Of a stretch of DNA of 64,000 bases, positions 47,456 through 55,505 are shown piece by piece. The stretch is taken from the NCBI RefSeq assembly GCF_021168455.1, contig NZ_JAJOZR010000002.1:248001-312000 (forward strand), written 5' to 3'. The notes below the pieces were generated by a model. It did not search any database. It saw nothing but the letters and a program-made list of their open reading frames with translations, and was not told the DNA's origin. The stretch is from Ferranicluibacter quercicola (GTDB taxonomy: Bacteria; Pseudomonadota; Alphaproteobacteria; Rhizobiales; Rhizobiaceae). Position numbers and translations under genes: made by a program. The first letter of the stretch is position 1. Each line of letters opens with the position of its first letter.

Positions 47456-48139
47456 TTACGGGACGATCTTGTAGCCGCCATTTTCTGTCACCAAAATCTC
47501 GGCATTGGAAGGGTCGCGCTCGATTTTCTGGCGCAGACGATAGACATGGGTTTCCAGCGTGTGCGTGGTGACGCCGGAGTTGTAGCCCCAGACCTCCTCC
47601 AAGAGCACGTCGCGCGTCACCACCTTCTGGTCGGCGCGGTAGAGATAGCGGATGATGGCCGCTTCCTTTTCCGTCAGGCGGATCTTCTGACCGTTCTCCA
47701 GCGTCAGCAGCTTCTGGCTCGGCTTGAACGTGTAGGGGCCGACGGTGAAGGTGGCATCCTCGCTCTGCTCGTGCTGGCGCAGCTGGGCGCGGATACGGGC
47801 GAGCAGGACGGCGAAGCGGAACGGCTTGGTGACGTAGTCGTTGGCGCCAGCTTCCAGCCCGAGGATCGTATCGGAATCCGTGTCGTGGCCGGTGAGCATG
47901 ATGATCGGCGCCTTGAAACCGCCCTTGCGCAGCAGCTTCACGGCCTCGCGGCCATCCATGTCCGGCAGGCCGACATCCATGATCAGCAGGGAGACCGTGG
48001 CGGTGCGCGCCGCCTGGATGCCCTTGCTGGCCGTCGCCTCCTGCAGGATGACGAACTCCTCGTAGAGCGAGAGCTGTTCGACCAGGGTCTGGCGCAACAC
48101 GTCATCATCGTCGACGAGCAGAATGGTACGGGATGACAT
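47456..48139 (-). CDS. OmpR/PhoB-type response regulator
   Basis: 227 residues. The receiver domain has the acidic pocket LLVDDDDVL, phospho-acceptor Asp55 (LLIMDVGLPDMDG) and the conserved Lys in ANDYVTKPFRFAVLLARI. The C-terminal winged helix (KIRLTEKEAAIIRYLYRADQ, TTHTLETHVYRLRQKIERDP) binds DNA. ATG 48139 follows GGAGG. No histidine kinase is next to it. The sequence reminds me of the CenR regulators of Alphaproteobacteria, which control envelope genes, but this is a guess. Confidence 0.92.
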   Translation of the reverse strand: MSSRTILLVDDDDVLRQTLVEQLSLYEEFVILQEATASKGIQAARTATVSLLIMDVGLPDMDGREAVKLLRKGGFKAPIIMLTGHDTDSDTILGLEAGANDYVTKPFRFAVLLARIRAQLRQHEQSEDATFTVGPYTFKPSQKLLTLENGQKIRLTEKEAAIIRYLYRADQKVVTRDVLLEEVWGYNSGVTTHTLETHVYRLRQKIERDPSNAEILVTENGGYKIVP

Positions 48140-48414
48140 GACGGATTTCCTCCTGGGCGTCTGACGTAAATTAGCTCTCGCATCGGACTTGGCAAGCACG
48201 CGACACGCAATGGGCGTGCGGTGCCGGCACCAGGCAGGCCGGGGCGGCCCGCGTCATGCCGGAGACGGCAGGTCCGGCGTTGCCCTCGGCGAGAGGTCTG
48301 TCGGGCAAAAGCGCTTTTCCGGGAACAGCTTTGCGTCCTTTCGCTGACGGAACCTTGCTAACATGGCATGATGGCACCGCACCATCACGACCCATGCACT
48401 TTCCTGTGAGCCTC

Positions 48415-48966
48415 ATGCGCAAGATCCCCAGAGAACCGCGTTCATCCCCCGGCACGATCATCGTGCGGGCAGCGCCGGGGAACCGGTGCCGGGCGCTGGT
48501 GTCGTTTGCCGGCCGGACGGAACAGGCGGCGATCGGGCGCGGCGGCATGACGGCGCGCAAGCGCGAAGGCGACGGCGCGACGCCGATTGCGGCCATGCCG
48601 CTGATCGACGGCTATGTCAGGGCCGATCGGATCGTGCCGCCGGCCACACGGCTGTCGCTGAAGCGAACGCGGGGCGACATGCTGTGGTGCGATGCGCCGG
48701 ATCACGCGTGCTACAACCGGCTGGTCGCGGCGCCGTTTGCCGGCCGGCACGAGACGATGATGCGCGCCGACGGGCTCTACGACGTCTGTCTGGTGATGGA
48801 CTGGAACATGCGCGCGCGCCGCCGCAACGGGGGCTCGGCGATCTTCTTCCATCTCATCCGCCCCGGCTACCAGCCGACGGAAGGCTGCATCGCCGTCAGC
48901 CTGCCCGCCATGCGGCGCATCCTCGCCTTCGCGCGCAGGGGAACGGTCGTGAAGGTCCTCGGCTGA
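48415..48966 (+). CDS. L,D-transpeptidase (YkuD) family protein
   Basis: 183 residues. The YkuD catalytic motif is at the C-terminal half: a conserved His in FFHLIRPGYQPTEGCIAVSL, where the usual S/T-H-G-C is replaced by T-E-G-C with the catalytic cysteine kept. No signal peptide is visible, although the family acts on periplasmic peptidoglycan. The start at ATG 48415 is uncertain; ATG 48394 is also in frame, and neither has a clear Shine-Dalgarno. It is convergent with the MerR-type gene, whose stop directly abuts it. Confidence 0.8.
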   Translation: MRKIPREPRSSPGTIIVRAAPGNRCRALVSFAGRTEQAAIGRGGMTARKREGDGATPIAAMPLIDGYVRADRIVPPATRLSLKRTRGDMLWCDAPDHACYNRLVAAPFAGRHETMMRADGLYDVCLVMDWNMRARRRNGGSAIFFHLIRPGYQPTEGCIAVSLPAMRRILAFARRGTVVKVLG

Positions 48967-49791
48967 TCAGAAGGTCGCCGGCGTGTTGATCCAGATCAGC
49001 ACGGTCTCGGCCTCGTGGAGGTTGCGCCAGGCGTGGTAGCGGGTGCTTTCGAAGGTGAAGCTGTCGCCGGCGGCGAGATCGAAGAACTGGTCGCCATCGA
49101 GCACGATCTGCATCCGGCCCTGGAGGACATGCAGAAATTCCTCGCCCTCATGCCGGTAGGCACCCTCGCTGGAGGCGCCGGGGGCCAGCACGAAGCGGTG
49201 GCACTCCATCTGGTGCCGGCCTTCGGCCAGCGGCTGGATGGTGACGCCGGAGGCGGTCGCAGGCCACGCGCTCCACTGACCGGCGCGCACGAGCGACTGC
49301 CGGTGCTCCCCGCCTTCCTGACCGGAAAGCGCCGCCAGCGTCGTGCCGAAGCAGGCCGCCAGCGCGTGGAGCGCCGGCAGGGACAGGCCCTGCGATATCC
49401 GCTCGAAGGAGGAGAGCAGCGACAGGGCGATGCCGGTTTCGTCGGCGACGCTCTGCAGCGTGCGGCCGGCCTGGCGGCGGATGTGGCGGATCTTCGGGCC
49501 GATGGCGCGGGAAGCATCCGCCTCGACCGGCGCGGTCTCCGTTGCCGCCGCTGGGGCCGTCTCGCCTTCGTCCTTCAGGACCTCACGGATGGCGGCCGGG
49601 TTCAGGCCCTTTTCCGTGCGCAGCCAGCCGATGGTCTTCAGCCGGTCCATCAGCGTCTGGTCGAACAGGCGCTGCCCCGTCGCGGATCGCAGGGGCTCGA
49701 TCAGCCCCTGGCTCTCCCAGAGACGCAGCGTCGAGGCGGACACGCCGGCCATGCGGGCGGCTTCCGTGATCTTGAAGCGAATGTCGTCCAT
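48967..49791 (-). CDS. MerR-XRE-cupin three-domain transcriptional regulator
   Basis: 274 residues with three modules. Residues 5-75 form a MerR-type winged helix (ITEAARMAGVSASTLRLWES, LIEPLRSATGQRLFDQTLMD). After an Ala/Thr/Glu-rich linker, residues 100-155 form an XRE/Cro-type helix-turn-helix (IRHIRRQAGRTLQSVADETG, LSLLSSFERISQGLSLPALH). Residues 185-272 are a cupin (HRFVLAPGASSEGAYRHEGE, EFLHVLQGRMQIVLDGDQFF). XRE-cupin proteins such as PuuR control putrescine and GABA breakdown; this one is divergent from gabT-gabD and so probably controls that operon. The extra MerR module is unusual. Confidence 0.9.
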   Translation of the reverse strand: MDDIRFKITEAARMAGVSASTLRLWESQGLIEPLRSATGQRLFDQTLMDRLKTIGWLRTEKGLNPAAIREVLKDEGETAPAAATETAPVEADASRAIGPKIRHIRRQAGRTLQSVADETGIALSLLSSFERISQGLSLPALHALAACFGTTLAALSGQEGGEHRQSLVRAGQWSAWPATASGVTIQPLAEGRHQMECHRFVLAPGASSEGAYRHEGEEFLHVLQGRMQIVLDGDQFFDLAAGDSFTFESTRYHAWRNLHEAETVLIWINTPATF

Positions 49792-49916
49792 CTGCGTCGC
49801 CTGACGTGGTGCGTGGGGCCTCTCTTAGCCCGTGAAATCCGGATTGCAAACTCTACAGAAAAAATATAGGTAATTTTCATGGGCGCGCGGGCGCCCGTTG
49901 CCGGAGGAACTGTGCC

Positions 49917-51197
49917 ATGTTGAATCTCGATGTCGCCGAACGGCGCGGCGCTGCCATATCGCGCGGCGTGGGCGTGACCACGCAGGTCTATGCCGAGCGG
50001 GCGGAGAACGCCGAAATCTGGGATGTCGAGGGGAATCGCTATATCGACTTCGCCGCCGGTATTGCCGTCGTCAACACCGGGCACCGGCACCCGCGCGTCA
50101 TCGCCGCCGTCAAGGACCAGATCGATCGCTTCACCCACACCTGCCATCAGGTCGTGCCCTACGAGATTTATGTGCGTCTCGCCGAGCGGCTGAACGCGCT
50201 GGTGCCCGGCGATTTCGAGAAGAAGACAGTGTTCGTCACCACCGGTGCCGAGGCGGTCGAGAATGCGGTGAAGATCGCCCGGGCCGCGACGAAACGCTCC
50301 GCCGTCATCGCCTTTTCCGGCGGTTTCCATGGCCGGACCTTCATGGGCATGGCGCTGACCGGCAAGGTGGCGCCGTATAAAGCCGGATTCGGCGCGATGA
50401 TGCCGGATGTCTTCCATGTTCCCTTTCCGGCCGAACTGCACGGCATGACGGTGGAGGCATCGCTCGCCGTGCTCGACCGGCTGTTCAAGGCGGACGTCGA
50501 TCCCGCCCGGGTCGCGGCCTTCATCATCGAGCCGGTGCAGGGCGAGGGCGGCTTCTACGAGGTGCCGAAGGCGCTGATGATCGCGCTGCGCGAGATCGGC
50601 GACCGGCATGGCATCCTGCTGATCGCCGACGAGGTGCAGACCGGCTTTGCCCGCACCGGGCGCATGTTCGCCATGGAGCATTACCCGGTCGTCGCCGATA
50701 TCACGACCATGGCCAAAGGGCTCGGCGGCGGCTTTCCGATCGCCGCCGTCACCGGCCGCGCCGAGATCATGGACGCACCGGGCCCCGGTGGCCTCGGAGG
50801 CACCTATGGCGGCAACCCGATCGGCATCGCGGCGGGCCTTGCCGTGCTCGACGTCATCGCCGACGAGGCCCTTTGCGCCCGGGCCGAACAGCTGGGTGCG
50901 CGGTTGAAACAGCGGCTGCAGTCGTTCAAGGACTTCGTGCCTCAGATCGTCGATATCCGGGGGCCGGGCTTCATGAATGCCGTGGAGTTCAACGTGCCGG
51001 GCACCGCGACGCCGGATGCCGACTTTACCAACCGGGTCCGGCAGCGGGCGCTGGAGAAGGGGCTGATCCTGCTCACCTGCGGCGTTTATGGAAATGTCAT
51101 CCGTTTCCTCTCGCCCATCACCATTCAGGATCATATCTTTACCGAAGCGCTCGAGATCCTCGAGGATACGCTGCGCGACTGCGTCAAGGGAGACTGA
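49917..51197 (+). CDS. gabT: 4-aminobutyrate-2-oxoglutarate transaminase
   Basis: PLP enzyme that converts GABA and 2-oxoglutarate to succinate semialdehyde and glutamate. It has 426 residues. It is a class III aminotransferase: FAAGIAVVNTGHRHPRVIAA, TTGAEAVENAVKIARAATKR, IADEVQTGFARTG, then the PLP lysine Lys267 in TTMAKGLGGGFPI. CCGGAGGAAC precedes ATG 49917. gabD follows after two bases, so the two enzymes form a GABA-to-succinate operon that feeds the TCA cycle. Confidence 0.95.
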   Translation: MLNLDVAERRGAAISRGVGVTTQVYAERAENAEIWDVEGNRYIDFAAGIAVVNTGHRHPRVIAAVKDQIDRFTHTCHQVVPYEIYVRLAERLNALVPGDFEKKTVFVTTGAEAVENAVKIARAATKRSAVIAFSGGFHGRTFMGMALTGKVAPYKAGFGAMMPDVFHVPFPAELHGMTVEASLAVLDRLFKADVDPARVAAFIIEPVQGEGGFYEVPKALMIALREIGDRHGILLIADEVQTGFARTGRMFAMEHYPVVADITTMAKGLGGGFPIAAVTGRAEIMDAPGPGGLGGTYGGNPIGIAAGLAVLDVIADEALCARAEQLGARLKQRLQSFKDFVPQIVDIRGPGFMNAVEFNVPGTATPDADFTNRVRQRALEKGLILLTCGVYGNVIRFLSPITIQDHIFTEALEILEDTLRDCVKGD

Positions 51198-51199
51198 CA

Positions 51200-52681
51200 A
51201 TGAGCCTATCACCGGACCTTCTCGCCAAGCTGAAAGACCCGAGCCTTGCCACCGACAAGGCGCTGATCGGCGCCGACTGGGTGGCGGCCGCCGCCGACGG
51301 CAAGACCTTCGACGTGCTCGACCCGGCAACCGGTGCCCATGTGGCGACGCTTCCCGACATGGGTCGCACCGAGACGGCGCAGGCCATCGCGGTCGCTCAC
51401 AAGGCGCAGAAGGCGTGGGCGCGGAAGACCGGCAAGGAGCGGGCGCAGATCCTTCGCCGGCTATACGACCTGCTGGTCACGAACGCCGACGACCTCGCCG
51501 TCATTCTGACGACCGAGATGGGCAAGCCGCTGGCCGAGGCGAAGGGCGAGGTGCTCTACGGCGCCTCCTATGTCGAGTGGTTCGGCGAGGAGGCCAAGCG
51601 CGTCTATGGCGATACGATCCCCGGCCACCAGCCGGACAAGCGCATCATCGTCGTCAAGCAGCCGATCGGCGTCGTTGCGGCCATCACGCCGTGGAATTTT
51701 CCGAATGCGATGCTTGCCCGCAAGGTCGCGCCGGCGCTCGCCGCCGGCTGCGCCATCGTGTCGAAGCCTGCCGCCGAGACGCCGCTGTCGGCCTTGGCGC
51801 TGGCAATTCTTGCCGAGCGGGCCGGTCTCCCCGCCGGGCTCTTCAGCGTCATCCTGTCGACCGATTCGGCCTCCGTTGGGCTGGAGATGTGCGAGAGCGA
51901 CAAGGTGCGCAAGCTGACCTTCACCGGCTCCACCAATGTCGGCAAGATCCTGTTCCGGCAGTCGGCGGGGCAGGTGATGAAGCTCGGGCTCGAGCTCGGG
52001 GGCAACGCGCCCTTCATCGTGTTCGAGGATGCCGATCTCGATGCGGCGGTCGAAGGCGCCATGGTGTCGAAATACCGCAACAACGGGCAGACCTGCGTCT
52101 GCGCCAACCGTCTCTATGTGCAGGCGAGCGTCTACGACGCCTTTGCCGAAAAGCTGGCCGCCAAGGTGCGCGCGCTGAAGGTCGGCGGCGGTTTCGAGCC
52201 GGATGTCAGTGCCGGCCCGCTGATCTCGGAAAAGGCGCTCGCCAAGGTCGAGGATCACATCGCCGATGCGGTCTCCAAGGGGGCCGCCATCGCCGTCGGC
52301 GGCGCGCGGGACGCGGCGAAGGGCGACCTGTTTTTCCAGCCGACGATCCTCACCGGCGTCACGCCCGAGATGAAGCTTGCCCGCGAGGAGACCTTCGGCC
52401 CCGTCGCGCCGCTCTTCCGCTTCGAGACGGAAGAGGACGTCATCGCCATGGCCAACGACACCGAATTCGGGCTTGCCGCCTATTTCTACGCCCGCGACAT
52501 TTCCAAGATCTTCCGCGTGGCGGAAGAGCTCGAATACGGCATGGTCGGCATCAACACCGGCCTCATCTCCACCGAAGTCGCCCCCTTCGGCGGCATCAAA
52601 CAGTCCGGCCAGGGTCGGGAAGGCTCGAAATACGGCATCGAGGACTATATCGAGGTGAAGTATCTCTGCCTGAGTGTGTGA
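51200..52681 (+). CDS. gabD: Succinate-semialdehyde dehydrogenase (NAD(P)+)
   Basis: Oxidises succinate semialdehyde to succinate, 493 residues. It is an aldehyde dehydrogenase with ITPWNFPNAMLARKVAPALA, the FTGSTNVGK cofactor motif, the catalytic glutamate in LELGGNAPF and the nucleophile Cys299 in NNGQTCVCANR. The nearby second cysteine (Cys301) matches the redox-switch cysteine reported for E. coli GabD-type enzymes. AAGGGAG precedes ATG 51200. It is the second gene of gabTD and is followed by a terminator. Confidence 0.95.
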   Translation: MSLSPDLLAKLKDPSLATDKALIGADWVAAAADGKTFDVLDPATGAHVATLPDMGRTETAQAIAVAHKAQKAWARKTGKERAQILRRLYDLLVTNADDLAVILTTEMGKPLAEAKGEVLYGASYVEWFGEEAKRVYGDTIPGHQPDKRIIVVKQPIGVVAAITPWNFPNAMLARKVAPALAAGCAIVSKPAAETPLSALALAILAERAGLPAGLFSVILSTDSASVGLEMCESDKVRKLTFTGSTNVGKILFRQSAGQVMKLGLELGGNAPFIVFEDADLDAAVEGAMVSKYRNNGQTCVCANRLYVQASVYDAFAEKLAAKVRALKVGGGFEPDVSAGPLISEKALAKVEDHIADAVSKGAAIAVGGARDAAKGDLFFQPTILTGVTPEMKLAREETFGPVAPLFRFETEEDVIAMANDTEFGLAAYFYARDISKIFRVAEELEYGMVGINTGLISTEVAPFGGIKQSGQGREGSKYGIEDYIEVKYLCLSV

Positions 52682-52699
52682 GCGCATCGGACCTTGAAA

Positions 52700-52735
52700 G
52701 CAGAAAGCGGGCGCCTGACAACGCCCGCTTTCTGC
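52700..52735. terminator. Terminator between gabD and lpdA
   Basis: A perfect 14-bp stem (52700-52713 with 52722-52735) with an eight-base loop. The A and T runs lie inside the stem (GAAA/TTTC), so it may serve both convergent genes. Confidence 0.75.
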
Positions 52736-52778
52736 ATGTCAAAAAGACAGTTTCCGGCCGGAGCCGGACGCCCGTTTC

Positions 52779-54182
52779 TTACATATGGATTGGCTTGAAG
52801 AAGGTTGCCAGCGCGGCTTCCTTGACGGCTTCCGACATGGTGGGGTGGGCGTGGCAGGTGCGGCCGAGGTCTTCCGACGAGCCGCCGAATTCCATGAGGA
52901 CGGCGATTTCGTGGATCATTTCGCCGGCGCCGAAGCCGATGATGTGGCCGCCGAGAACGCGGTCGGTTTCCTTGTCGGCCAGAATCTTCACGAAGCCGTC
53001 GATGGCCTGCATGGCGCGGGCGCGGCCATTGGCGGTGAAGGGGAACTTGCCGACCTTGTAGGCGATGCCGGCGCTCTTCAGCTCTTCCTCGGTCTTGCCG
53101 ACGGAGGCGACTTCCGGCTGGGTGTAGACGACGCCGGGGATGACGTCGTAGTTCACATGGCCCGCCTGGCCGGCGAGGATTTCGGCGAGTGCCACGCCTT
53201 CGTCCTCCGCCTTGTGGGCGAGCATCGGGCCGCGCACGACGTCGCCGATGGCGTAGATGCCCTCGACATTCGTCTTGAAGTGGCCGTCGATCTCGACGCG
53301 GCCGCGATTGTCGAGCGCGACGCCGGCTTCCTCGAGGCCGAGACCGGCCGTGTAGGGCTTGCGGCCGGTTGCCACGAGAACGACGTCGGCCGAAATCGTC
53401 TGCGGCTCGCCGCCCTTGACGGGCTCGAAGGTCACGGTCGCGCCGTCGCCTTCGCGCGCGACGCCGGTCACCTTGGCGCCGAGGTTGAAGGCGATGCCCT
53501 GCTTGGCGAGGATGCGCTGGAACTGCTTGGAGACTTCGCCATCCATGCCGCCGAGAATGGTGTCGAGATATTCGACCACGGTAACCTGCGCGCCGAGGCG
53601 GGCCCAGACCGAGCCAAGCTCGAGCCCGATGACGCCGCCGCCAACCACGACCATGGTGCCGGGCACTTTTTCGAGCGCGATGCCGCCGGTGGAGGAGACG
53701 ATGACGGTCTCGTCGATCTCGACGGGGACGCCCGGAATGCCGGCGACGTCGGAGCCCGTGGCGATGACGATGTTCTTCGTCTCGATCGTCTGTTCTTCGC
53801 CCGCTTCGTTGGTGACGACGACCTTGCCAGCGCCCGCAATGCGGCCGGTGCCCTGGATCGCGTCGATCTTGTTCTTCTTGAACAGGAAGGCGACGCCCTC
53901 GACGTTCGACTTCACGGTCGCGTCCTTGTGCTCCATCATCTTCGGCAGGTTGAGGCGCGGCGCCTCGACCTCGATGCCGAGGCTGTCCAGATGGCCGGCG
54001 GCGTGAAACATTTCGGAGGCGTGCAGCAGGGCCTTGGAGGGAATGCAGCCGATGTTGAGGCAGGTGCCGCCATAGGTCGCACGCTTTTCGACGACGGCCA
54101 CCTTCAGGCCGAGCTGGGCTGCCTTGATGGCGGCCACATAGCCGCCGGGGCCGGTTCCGATGATAACGACGTCATAAGCCAT
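52779..54182 (-). CDS. lpdA: Dihydrolipoyl dehydrogenase (E3)
   Basis: FAD enzyme that re-oxidises the lipoyl groups of the 2-oxoglutarate dehydrogenase complex with NAD+. It has 467 residues. FAD-binding GTGPGGYVAAIKAAQLG is followed by the redox disulfide Cys41-Cys46 (GGTCLNIGCIPSKAL), the NAD-binding VVVGGGVIGLELGSVWARLG, FAD motif GIYAIGDVVRGPMLAHKAED, and the catalytic His in TCHAHPTMSEA. It is the last gene of the TCA cluster, after sucA-sucB and two small membrane-protein genes. Confidence 0.96.
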   Translation of the reverse strand: MAYDVVIIGTGPGGYVAAIKAAQLGLKVAVVEKRATYGGTCLNIGCIPSKALLHASEMFHAAGHLDSLGIEVEAPRLNLPKMMEHKDATVKSNVEGVAFLFKKNKIDAIQGTGRIAGAGKVVVTNEAGEEQTIETKNIVIATGSDVAGIPGVPVEIDETVIVSSTGGIALEKVPGTMVVVGGGVIGLELGSVWARLGAQVTVVEYLDTILGGMDGEVSKQFQRILAKQGIAFNLGAKVTGVAREGDGATVTFEPVKGGEPQTISADVVLVATGRKPYTAGLGLEEAGVALDNRGRVEIDGHFKTNVEGIYAIGDVVRGPMLAHKAEDEGVALAEILAGQAGHVNYDVIPGVVYTQPEVASVGKTEEELKSAGIAYKVGKFPFTANGRARAMQAIDGFVKILADKETDRVLGGHIIGFGAGEMIHEIAVLMEFGGSSEDLGRTCHAHPTMSEAVKEAALATFFKPIHM

Positions 54183-54283
54183 GGATGATGTCCTTCCGTG
54201 CGCAGCCTGTCCCGGCTGCCGATGTTGACCGTGGCGGCCGCTTGGCGGCTGCCGGATTGGGAGGTCGAGAGGTGCCTCTGGGT

Positions 54284-54949
54284 TCAGGCTGCCTTCTCGG
54301 TTGCGAGTTTCAGGCCGAGCGCGATGAAGACCATGCCGCTGGCGCGGTCGATCCAGTGGCTGATGCGGGCAAAGCGGGCGCGCATGGCGGGCGTCGTCAT
54401 GAACAGGCTGACGGCCACGAACCACAGGATGAGGCAGCTCGCCATGACGAGGCCATAGCCGAACTTGACCGCGACCGGCGTCTGCGTGCTGACCACCGTC
54501 GAGAAGATCGACAGGAAAAAGAAGACAGGCTTCGGGTTGAGCGCATTGGCGGCAAAGCCGAGGCCGAAGGCCTTGAACGCGGATTGCGGTCCGCGTGCGG
54601 CGGGCTCCGGGGCGGCTGCGGCTGTGGCATCGAGCGTTTCGGCCGGCTTTGCCTTCAGGGCCTTGACGCCGATATAGAGCAGGTAGGCGACGCCGCACCA
54701 TTTGACGATGTTGAACAGGGTGATCGACTGCGAGATGACGAGGCCGAGACCGAGGATCGTATAGGTGACGTGGACCATCAGCGATGTGCCGACGCCAAAG
54801 GAGGTCAGGATCGCCGAGCGGCGTCCGTGCAGGATGGACTGGCGCATGACCATGGCGAGATCGGCGCCCGGCGAGACGATCGCGAAGGCGAAGATCGCCA
54901 TCAGCGAGGCGAGTTCGAAAAGATAGGGATGCACGGACAGTTCCATCAT
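54284..54949 (-). CDS. LysE/RhtB family translocator
   Basis: 221 residues with about six membrane segments. The LysE signature is SPGADLAMVMRQSILHGRRS with FGVGTSLMVHVTYTILGLGL near the start, and GFAANALNPKPVFFFLSIFS in the middle. Relatives export amino acids such as threonine, homoserine or lysine; the substrate here is unknown. ATG 54949 follows CGGAG; an adjacent ATG at 54946 is also possible. It lies between the MAPEG gene and lpdA, within the sucAB-lpdA stretch, a place where similar genes are found in other rhizobia. Confidence 0.9.
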   Translation of the reverse strand: MMELSVHPYLFELASLMAIFAFAIVSPGADLAMVMRQSILHGRRSAILTSFGVGTSLMVHVTYTILGLGLVISQSITLFNIVKWCGVAYLLYIGVKALKAKPAETLDATAAAAPEPAARGPQSAFKAFGLGFAANALNPKPVFFFLSIFSTVVSTQTPVAVKFGYGLVMASCLILWFVAVSLFMTTPAMRARFARISHWIDRASGMVFIALGLKLATEKAA

Positions 54950-55031
54950 GCGTCTCCGGCAGGTGCAGGTCTCCATCCCCTTGGGGATGGGCAGAGTGTC
55001 GATATCAGGCGTCGGGTCGCAACCCGGCGCT

Positions 55032-55445
55032 TCAGAAAACCAGAACGAGGCCCATCAGGCCGAGGCCGAAGAGGGCGCCCAGCCAGACGAGGGACCGGAT
55101 ATAGGGGATGCCCGCGAGATAGAGCGGAATGTAGACGATGCGGCAGGCAAACCAGATCCAGGCGCCGATGAGGCCCCAGCCCGAGGGGTCGCCGGCAAGG
55201 GCGAGACCGAGAGCGAGGCCGACGAAGGCCGGATAGGTTTCCTGCAGGTTCTTCGACGCCCGCTGAGCCCGGCCGACGAGCACGCCCTTCGGCTGCTCGT
55301 CGCCGTCGCGCGGGCCCGCATTCCAGCCGGAACCGAGTTCGCGGGTCACCAGCATGCCGTGCAGGCAGATCTGGAAGACGAGCAGGACCACGCTCCAGGC
55401 GACGAGCGCCGGAAAGGGCGAGGCGGCAATCACGGTCGGTTCCAT
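55032..55445 (-). CDS. MAPEG family membrane protein
   Basis: 137 residues with four membrane segments (LVAWSVVLLVFQICLHGMLV, YPAFVGLALGLALAGD, GLIGAWIWFACRIVYIPLYL, SLVWLGALFGLGLMGLVLVF). The MAPEG pattern, with the charged RAQRASKNLQETYPAFVGLA after the first loop and CRIVYIPLYLAGIPYIRS later, is clear. Eukaryotic members are glutathione-dependent enzymes, but the bacterial function is not known. It lies just after sucB, past its terminator. Confidence 0.88.
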   Translation of the reverse strand: MEPTVIAASPFPALVAWSVVLLVFQICLHGMLVTRELGSGWNAGPRDGDEQPKGVLVGRAQRASKNLQETYPAFVGLALGLALAGDPSGWGLIGAWIWFACRIVYIPLYLAGIPYIRSLVWLGALFGLGLMGLVLVF

Positions 55446-55466
55446 GCAGGCATCTTTCGGTCAGGC

Positions 55467-55492
55467 AAAAGGCCCGCCCGTGCGGGCAGGCC
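55467..55492 (-). terminator. Terminator of sucB
   Basis: On the minus strand GGCCTGCCC (55492-55484) pairs with GGGCGGGCC (55479-55471, one G-T pair) around GCAC and is followed by TTTT. It separates sucAB from the MAPEG gene. Confidence 0.88.
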
Positions 55493-55505
55493 TCGGGAGC
55501 GCGTC

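Noticed and set aside
48307..48318. 12-bp palindrome AAAAGCGCTTTT between the response regulator and the YkuD gene.
   Set aside because: No promoter context and no second copy. Too little to call a site.
52700..52735. Perfect 14-bp inverted repeat as a possible insertion-sequence end.
   Set aside because: It sits between two convergent stops with the shape of a terminator, and there is no transposase or target duplication.
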